Source: Amaurobius ferox
Lineage: Eukaryota; Arthropoda; Arachnida; Araneae; Amaurobiidae
NCBI GenBank assembly: GCA_951213105.1
Contig: OX578152.1
Span: 100,379,568-100,443,567 of the forward strand
Length of the DNA stretch: 64,000 nucleotides
Direction of reading: 5' to 3'
Shown here: positions 57,340-64,000 of the stretch, in pieces
Layout of the letters: each line of letters begins with the position of its first letter
Position numbering within the stretch: the stretch's first letter is position 1
Position numbers and translations under genes: made by a program
The notes under the pieces: model-generated
What the model was told of the DNA's origin: nothing
Database searches by the model: none
Seen by the model: the letters and a program-made list of their open reading frames with translations, nothing else

Positions 57340-59500
57340 CGGTATAGTTAGCGTGCCAAATTTGGGTGAGTTGGTATGAACGTCTTTCATTTGCTCTTTC
57401 AAAAAATTTTCTACGGACGAGATGTCTGTTAACGTATTTATTAACTCTATATCCACCTTTTCGTAGACGTCCACCCTATTGTTTACCTACTGTTTTCTTA
57501 CATTTTCATATGATAAATCCATGCTGTTGATTCCCTTTAATTCTTTTATATATGTGCTATCTAAATCACTGTTTACATTTTGTTCCTTGCCATATTCGGT
57601 GTTAAAGTCCCTTTTGTTTACATTTTGTCCTTTGACATTTCCATTGTTTAAATCCATACTGTTGCGGAATTCCCTTTGTATACTTCCGGTGTTTAAGTTC
57701 TCCTTGTTTATATTACGTATTGAGACCTCTGAATAACTCAAATTACTGTTATCTAACTCTTTATCTCCTACACTTGTGTTATTGAGGTTGTTTACCATTA
57801 GTTTTTTTGCCTCTGTGTCCCTTAAATCTTTGTAGTTTACAATTTGTTCTTGATTTGCTTCAAAATTTTCTTTTCTACTTAAGTAGTCTGTTAGATAGTT
57901 ATCGTTTCCTGAGACATGTATAATCTCATATGTATATTCTGAAATATCCAATAACCATCTTTGCATGACCGTTAGGGGATTTTGTAATTAAAATGGTTTG
58001 TGATCCGATTACATGAAGAATTTTCTACCGCATAAAAGAATTTTAAAAAATGTCCTTCCTTTGTGCATTGCTAGTAATTCTAATTTAATCGCAGGGTATT
58101 TCTGCTCTTACGGACTTAATATTCTGCTGAAATAAGCGATCGGCTTTAAGATACCGTCTCGGTATTGAAGAAGCACCGCCGGTAATGACTTTAACTTGCA
58201 TCGGAATTTAGAAAAAAATCTTGTTCGAAATCTGGTTATATCAAGATAGGTTTTATAGATAAACATTCCTGCAATTTTTGAAACTCTTCCTCGCATTTGT
58301 TAAGGGGACGGTGGACGTTGAAATGAGCAAAAATCGATTAAAAAAGTTTTTAATATATAACATTATTTTACACATTTAACATTTGCTTACGGGTGGAACA
58401 GCGTCCATCCCAAACGAAGAACCTCCCAAAAAGGCAGATATTTGACATACCCTATCCCAAACAGTTCGATCCCCCCTTTGCAGGCATTGGCGTCCATGGA
58501 AATCGCCGACAGAAACATTGCACCTGCTAACGGAGTTTTCAAAGGTTTTACATTTTTAAAATACTCCATGCGTCTTAATTTTTATCTGAAATGCATGAAA
58601 TTTGGTAAGACGACACCTTTCATAATTTTTAATGAAACTGGGTATGCATTTTATAATTGAACTTTATTAAGGTAATTAAAAGTGAATAAGAACCTAATTA
58701 AATGATGAAAATTAAATTTTAATGCAGAAAAATATTTAAAAAAAAAAACTTTCTAAGGGATTTAAAAATGAATACCCAAATTTGTTCATAATGTGTTTTT
58801 GAGCGATCATAATGTAAAATTAATCAAAAATGTGAACAAATGGCACGCAAGGAGCATTTTTTACATTTTCGTTAAAAAAATTAAGTTTAAAAAAATACAA
58901 AATTATAACAGAATTGAAAAAAAGTTAATGGTATTTTATATTGTAATGTTAAGAGGAATATTTATACAATTTTTCATGTTTCTAAGTCAATAAATAAATA
59001 AAACAAATTTCAACGTCCACCGTCCCCTTAAATTTGTTGTATCACATTGAAACTTTTTCCCTTTCTGTGTGAGGTCCAATAATACCGCAGTAGTTTCTGC
59101 GTAATTGTCTATAGAGTGCCTATAAAAATTGCAAATTCCTAGAAATCTCTTGAGTTTTCTTTAGGTCTAGGGTGCTGGGAACGAAGTAATTTTTCTGATA
59201 TTTTATTCTGTTGGGCTAACTCCCTCGTGACAAATTTCAAATTCTAAGTAAAAAATTTTCGGTAGAAAGAACTCACATTTATTGTGTGACAATGTCATAT
59301 TGTTTTTCCTGAGTTTATGAAATACAAGTTATAATTTATATTTTAGTTGTTTATAAGAGTTGGCCGGAATTATAATGTCGTCGATATTAACACAAATTGA
59401 GTTTTTATCTGCAAGGGGCTATCTTCATAATTGTTGGGATAAATCCACCCAACAGTGAACGCTGCCATAGAAGGTCAAACTTCCATGTGACAGGCTTCTT
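57340..59500 (-). pseudogene. Ty3/gypsy retrotransposon pol relic
   Basis: Read on the minus strand, 59400-59040 carries the end of reverse transcriptase: a VNIDDIIIP active-site box (YxDD family), NKCEFFLPK and FLGICNFYR. After the nested element, 58300-58100 carries the start of RNase H (DFEQDFFLNSD, and VLLQYRDGILKPIAYFSRIL in another frame). 57966-57880 carries its end (RWLLDISEYTYEIIHVSGND, YLSR). 57880-57487 is an open Asn-rich extension. Frameshifts and stops are present; LTRs, gag and a clear integrase were not found. It is an old genomic retrotransposon copy. Confidence 0.75.
58304..59027. mobile_element. TTAA-flanked element inserted in the gypsy relic
   Basis: The 724-bp element has TTAA on both sides and inverted termini GGGGACGGTGGACGTTGAAA. 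The gypsy reading resumes on the other side, confirming the boundaries. No transposase frame is visible. Confidence 0.85.
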
Positions 59501-59564
59501 TGTATAGCAGACAAAACTTTTTCCGTATGTACTAAATGTGAAGTAAGCAATTACAGGATAAAAA

Positions 59565-60504
59565 ATATGATGTGGGCAACATATGACTTTCCTTATATAA
59601 TGTAATGAATTTACTACTTTTACAGTAAAAAAAATAGCTTTTTCTTATAGTAGATACTCATATTCTTTCCAAGATATTGAATTTTTGACAATTAGTCGTC
59701 ATTTTCATTGATTTAGCGTCATTTTTACCATTTGGCGAGATTTTCGTTGTGGACGAAGAAATAAGTTATTCTGACAACAGATAAATGACTATTGGCGTTC
59801 AAATAACAAAAGTATTACTCAAAGTCCCTTTTTTCATGAATAGAACAAACTAGATCCACGAGAATGATGTCACCCAATGTATCGCATGGTATTACATATG
59901 AAAAGTGAATATGTTTCTCAATAGGAAATTTTTTTTTATTTTATATGACTTTTTGAGAATTTTTTTGAAAAATGTGCAATATCTCGAGAACCGTTCATGT
60001 TAGCGTTCTAAAATTTATGTCAATCGTTTTCTAATGAAAAATTACATAAGAAATGTCTATTTGCGTAACTTTATTAGCGATTTTGATTTTTTGACTATTT
60101 TTTCTAAATTTCACTCGAAAATTTAGGGGGTTCTGTGCATTCGATTGCGTATAAAAACAATAGGCTTCTAGTGTTTACGGATTGTGATTTTTGTACAAAA
60201 TTTTGTTCGAATCGGTCCATTCGTTCGTCAGTTATCGTCTTCACAGTCTCACTGACACACACACACACACACATACTTTCACACACACACACATACTTTC
60301 ACACACACACACATACTTTCACACACACACACACATACACACACACACACACATAAACACACACACACACACTGACATTACTTCAAAAATGTTTGATTCG
60401 TGATCAGGGATGCTTGAAACGTGCTCTCCCGTCGAAAACTCGAATTCGAATTTTCGACCTCGTTACAATACTTTCCTTATACATTATGTATATAAGGAAA
60501 GTAA
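59565..60504 (+). mobile_element. Helentron-like non-autonomous element, copy H
   Basis: Complete copy with a long (CA)n region containing repeated CATACTTTCACACACAC units. Its flanks are roughly contiguous in copy 1 (about 22360-22410), which gives a paralogous empty site. Confidence 0.85.
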
Positions 60505-60770
60505 AAATATTCCTAAATATAGTTTCTTTAATTTAATTATTATACTCATGTATATGACTATCTTTTCGAATATGGAATCAATCAAAGCAGAATTTTTAAG
60601 TTAATTCGGATTTATAGCTGCGTGCTTAACTTTTGGAAAGCAGTGTATTTAGGGAAAGGAAAAGGTAATTTAAGCCGGTAGGGAAAGTTATGTGCTGCCC
60701 ACATCAGATATTTGACATTAACAATATTTTGACGTAATTTATAAACTTAGTATCTATTTACTGTTTCCAG

Positions 60771-60901
60771 GTGGTGGCAGCCCAAAATTGTTGGCAACGA
60801 TGTTGATACTCATTACCAATAAAAAGTGCAAAAAGGAGTCGAAAATAAATCTAAACACATCAATTTGTGCTATTGGTATTGGGAAACAAGGAATGTGTTT
60901 C
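60771..60901 (+). CDS. Protease copy 2, exon before the Ser motif
   Basis: Acceptor CTGTTTCCAG and donor GTAAGT. It encodes GGSPKLLATMLILITNKKC, then ICAIGIGKQGMCF. Position 189 by eye is Gly, as in copy 1. It has one Gly codon more than copy 1 at the exon start. Confidence 0.9.
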
Positions 60902-62896
60902 GTAAGTGCTTATTTCTTTATTACTAAAATATGGCAGCATTTCTTATATATGTATCAATTCCACTAAACAATGCTTCCCTTTGCTCTTAACGTCTCTACT
61001 ACAACATGTCGCCGTTGCCTGAAAAGTCTTAGAGAAGAAGGGCTAAGAAGGACTTTACCACATACACTGGTCTTGAAGAACAAATCTCGTTTTTTGGTTG
61101 TGGTGACAACATGCGATATTCCAACAATGATGGATCGATCGACCCTTACTTCAAAGTATAATCCGAATTATATGTTTGGACTGGAAGATATCGTTTGGTC
61201 CAATCACATAATATCGGAATTTCACACACTGGGTATCAATACCCACGGGGGATAGCCGGTCCCACAGGGGTGAACTGGATGACTAAACGAACACGCAATC
61301 TTCTATACGATGATCGCTACGACACTCATGAGATGGCAGCATCACTCTCTTGCTTCTCCCGGCATCTGACGTCATGCTCTAATCGACTGCATAATCGAAG
61401 TGCGCATTTCTCCGGCTCCACCGGGTACTCTCACTACCTGAGATTCAAGATTGAAAATTGGAGGGCTCTTGGGGTCTTCTTCGCCATTTTTACAGGCTCG
61501 TCCGATATCTTTCCAGGAGAAATAGTTTTATGGAGACCAGGTTTTTCGCCATTCCAACAACGATCGATCGAAAATGGTATAAAGAGCATCGCAACTTATA
61601 CATTTAGGCTAGAAAGTATCATTTAGCCTAACCGTATAATACCGGGTTCCCTCAAACAAGTGCTTGGATTCTACCCCTCAAGGGGCACAACCTGTTTTTA
61701 TACGGTAAACAATAATAGTACAACTCTTTTCATTAGAAACAAACATAACTTTGCCTCACTTGAACGTATTTAGTTAGAAACTTGCAGTTAGTCGAATATA
61801 CTCAGAAAAATACAGCGATTTTTGAAATGCTACTTTTGAATTTGTACAAATGTTTGGCAATTGACGTAAGCACCACTGCAATGTTGTAAATTGACAATTT
61901 TCAAAAGTACTTTCTGTGATGAAAATTTTGCCATACTATATTGAAAAATCTGCTTCTCTGCATCTGCTATTGGTGGAACTTCGATAAAGAGTGATTTGAT
62001 TTCAGCATCAAATTCCGGAATAGAATGGGAGGTTTAATAAAGATGGGTTTTTCATTTTCCGTTTTAAAAATTTTCATTTTACGATATGGATTCAGAATCA
62101 AACTTCGAAGGATATGGTGGTGGATCTCTGGGAATTATCAATTCCGCTTTCTTTCCCCCTTTCTGTCTAAAATGTTTCTTAAAACATCTATATTTTTATA
62201 TTGTCTATAAATAGAGTTTATAGATGATGATAGGTATGAATGCAGGCATCAAATTCTGCCTGAGGTAGGGTGGATTCACTAAACATTTCGGCTTCCAGTT
62301 CAAAATTTTCCCTTAAATTTCTTTGGATTGGCCATGAACAAAGCTTAGATAGTGGCTGATACGGATTCAGAATCAAATTCCAGAGGAGTTAAAGTAACTT
62401 ACTAAGGAATATGAGCTGCCGATTTGGAAATGTCACTTGTGTTTCCACATACGGTTCAAAATTTTCACATAATACAGTTATTTCACAAGATTGGCTATAG
62501 ATAGATTTTAGATGAGGACTTTTATTCAGGAATGAATTACGGGGATTCACTAAAAAATTTCGCTTCAAAAAATGTCCTTGAAATTTTTTTACGATTGGCT
62601 ATATATAAAATTTCAGAGGGGATGGATGATCCACTCAGGAATTTTGCTCCCCGTTCAGAAGATGTCACTTTCGGATTTTCTGAAGCTTTGCTACGAAATA
62701 AATATGCAAAAGAGAATACAAAAGCTTCAGTCAGCAAATAGTTCAGTCGAAAAAAATATGCATATACCATTTGCAACCATATAAAAGCTCCTTCATAGTT
62801 TTCTTTTTGCATTTGATCACTGCTATTTATTTGTTATCTGTTATCTGTACTTTTGTTCATGTTTTATCATATGAGGTATTTACATATGTGTTACAG
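60902..62896 (+). other. Copy 2 intron 4
   Basis: 61180-61580 is the counterpart of 26700-27920 without the TTAA element. 61740-62720 carries minus-orientation minisatellite units like 28440-29370. Open frames here (for example 61195-61626) are not conserved in copy 1 and are not called as genes. Confidence 0.7.
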
Positions 62897-63064
62897 GGAG
62901 ACTCAGGAAGTCCAGTTTTCTCTAGGAAAAGGAGACGGTACTATATAACCGCCATTGTGTCTGCTGTTGCCACAGGAAATTGCGAAACTAATCTTCCCGG
63001 CTTCTTCTCGCCTATCTTACCCAATATCAAGTGGATTTCCCAATATGTCAAGAAAGTGGAATAA
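62897..63064 (+). CDS. Protease copy 2, last exon with catalytic Ser
   Basis: Acceptor TATGTGTTACAG. It begins GDSGSPVF and ends IKWISQYVKKVE before TAA. The position corresponding to 226 is Gly (NLPGFF). Confidence 0.93.
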   Translation, partial: GDSGSPVFSRKRRRYYITAIVSAVATGNCETNLPGFFSPILPNIKWISQYVKKVE

Positions 63065-63065
63065 A
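63060..63065 (+). promoter_or_regulatory. Candidate polyadenylation signal overlapping the stop codon
   Basis: AATAAA spans the stop exactly as in copy 1. Confidence 0.45.
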
Positions 63066-63141
63066 TAGATTTATTTTAATTTGTAGCTCTTTATGTTTTG
63101 CTGTAAATACACTATCGTACTGTCTTACTCTTACTAGAGCT

Positions 63142-63193
63142 TGTATACATAGGAGCCTTAGGTGTTCATAGACCTAAGGTTCCTATGTATACA
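63142..63193. repeat. 22-bp hairpin with one mismatch
   Basis: TGTATACATAGGAGCCTTAG(GT), an 8-base loop, then the complement with one mismatch. It lies about 80 bp after the stop of gene 2. Confidence 0.85.
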
Positions 63194-63533
63194 GGCTGAA
63201 GCAACCGCCATTTTGTCTCCTACCAGTCCAGTTATCGTCTGCCCGTGCTGTTTCAATGGTGCGCGCCTGTTATACAGCTGATATTGGATGCGCAATTCAG
63301 CTACAAAATAGATGTTTCTGCTTTCAAAAAATTGCACCAATCATTCAAGAAAGTTGTCTAGAATTTTCTTGAAATCCCTTTGATTTTCTTTGATTTCCTT
63401 GAAAGTTCTTTGATTTTCTTGAAATCTCGAGAAAAGGACGAGAAAATAATATTCTTTTCACCATGTATTGCCATCTCTTCAACTGGGAGTCAATATGGCC
63501 GCTGTTGCGCCAGCCTGTATATATAGGAGCCTT
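63174..63533. mobile_element. Small inverted-repeat element
   Basis: The ends AAGGTTCCTATGTATACAGG and the complement of CCTGTATATATAGGAGCCTT form about 45-bp imperfect inverted repeats that continue through GCCATTTTG-like sequence. The interior has GAAATCCCTTTGATTTTCTT-type tandem units. A related fragment is at 47628-47690. Confidence 0.6.
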
Positions 63534-64000
63534 GCATAGACCGATTGCGAACAGCTGGTCTAAAAATTAAATTTCATATCAGGATATTTTCTGTAAAGAA
63601 TCATTGTTTGTAAAAGATTCATTGAAATCGATCACTTAGTTCTGCGAATATTTTGCGCAGGAACGTCAATTTCAACTTTACAGATTTATGTGTTAAACTA
63701 GCTGGAATACCCGATTTCGCTCGGAATATTGTACAATTATATATCACTTCAATTTCCATGTAATATTGGGATGTAAACATCCTTCCATATTTGACATTAG
63801 CAAACTATAAGGGTATAAGAAAAAAGGAGTAAATATGGTATACTACTTTTGTTTTCCAAGTATATCAGGGTTTCCTTTGAGATTAGGAAAAGTAATTCCT
63901 GGAACAGAACATAAGTTATGTTTATAGTCTAACATATAGACAGGGTCTTTCAAAAATCACCACCGTTTTTGTGAATTAAATTTTATTTAAAACACTAAGA
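63534..64000. other. 3' flank of gene 2, nothing recognised
   Basis: AT-rich sequence to the window end, with no gene or repeat family recognised. Confidence 0.4.

Larger units (their letters stand above)
52715..60770 (+). other. Copy 2 intron 3
   Basis: It contains a 110-125 bp tandem repeat (53309-53610), an 18-bp perfect hairpin (53735-53774), Helentron-like copy G, a Ty3/gypsy relic with a nested TTAA element, and Helentron-like copy H. 55484-57330 has C runs and no recognised gene. Confidence 0.75.
46872..63064 (+). other. Gene locus 2: S1A serine protease with intact triad, 5 coding exons seen
   Basis: The exons join in the same phases as gene 1 and encode about 271 residues. TAGHC, DYDMALLQL and GDSGSP supply His, Asp and Ser. 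Cysteines for the three core disulfides and the pro-region bridge are present, plus an additional pair in the post-His loop and one extra Cys. The pocket positions read by eye (Gly189, Val216, Gly226) are not those of a trypsin and suggest elastase- or chymotrypsin-like preference. The activation site is preceded by Met. The product is probably a secreted proenzyme; the signal-peptide exon was not located. Physiological role (haemolymph, digestive or venom gland) cannot be decided from the sequence. Confidence 0.88.

Noticed and set aside
60971..61255. 94-codon frame with a helix-turn-helix-like start
   Set aside because: Only a vague similarity to Tc1-type regions, with no supporting motif downstream.
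61195..61626. 143-codon open frame in copy 2 intron 4
   Set aside because: The homologous repeat in copy 1 (26700-27920) does not keep the frame, and no domain was recognised.

Overview
This window is AT-rich arthropod nuclear DNA, most likely from an arachnid and probably a spider. The genes are split by long introns, every inferred intron has GT-AG ends, and retroposons, DNA transposons and microsatellites are dense. The spider assignment is an inference; no single marker in the window fixes the species. I found no prokaryotic gene organisation, no CRISPR array and no convincing functional tRNA or rRNA gene.

The backbone is a tandem pair of paralogous S1A (chymotrypsin-fold) serine protease genes on the + strand, about 37 kb apart. 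Copy 1 has coding exons at 9622-9722, 10880-10968, 14573-14907, 22665-22792 and 30737-30904. Copy 2 has them at 46872-46969, 49120-49208, 52383-52714, 60771-60901 and 62897-63064. Exon phases and splice sites match one to one, and both copies encode about 270 residues from the conserved Cys-Gly linker to the stop. The exon or exons for the signal peptide and pro-region were not found for either copy. Copy 2 keeps His, Asp and Ser of the catalytic triad. Copy 1 has Gln in place of the catalytic His and is predicted to be an inactive protease homolog. Non-coding flanks and introns are also homologous between the copies, so one copy often shows the empty site of a transposon present in the other.

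Region by region. 1-2200: two complete 5S-rRNA-headed SINEs with target-site duplications, one of them inside a decayed Tc1-like transposase. 2270-9340: duplicated upstream flank interrupted by a hAT transposase relic, a relic of a repetitive arthropod ORF, and three copies of a Helentron-like element. 9622-30904: gene copy 1, with introns holding a serially inserted SINE cluster, a Tc1-like relic, TTAA-flanked elements, long-TIR TA-flanked elements and a PHD-finger element. 30905-46870: spacer with more Helentron-like copies, TA-flanked long-TIR elements, a foldback element, a deleted mariner and the duplicated upstream flank of copy 2. 46872-63064: gene copy 2, with a Helentron-like copy and a Ty3/gypsy relic split by a TTAA element. 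63065-64000: 3' flank with a small inverted-repeat element.

The most notable observations are the modular SINE family, whose members share a body but carry either a 5S rRNA head or a tRNA-like head, including three insertions at one target site; the active/inactive protease pair; a decayed second version of the catalytic-His exon directly downstream of exon 1 in both genes; and Helentron-like elements bounded by paralogous empty sites.
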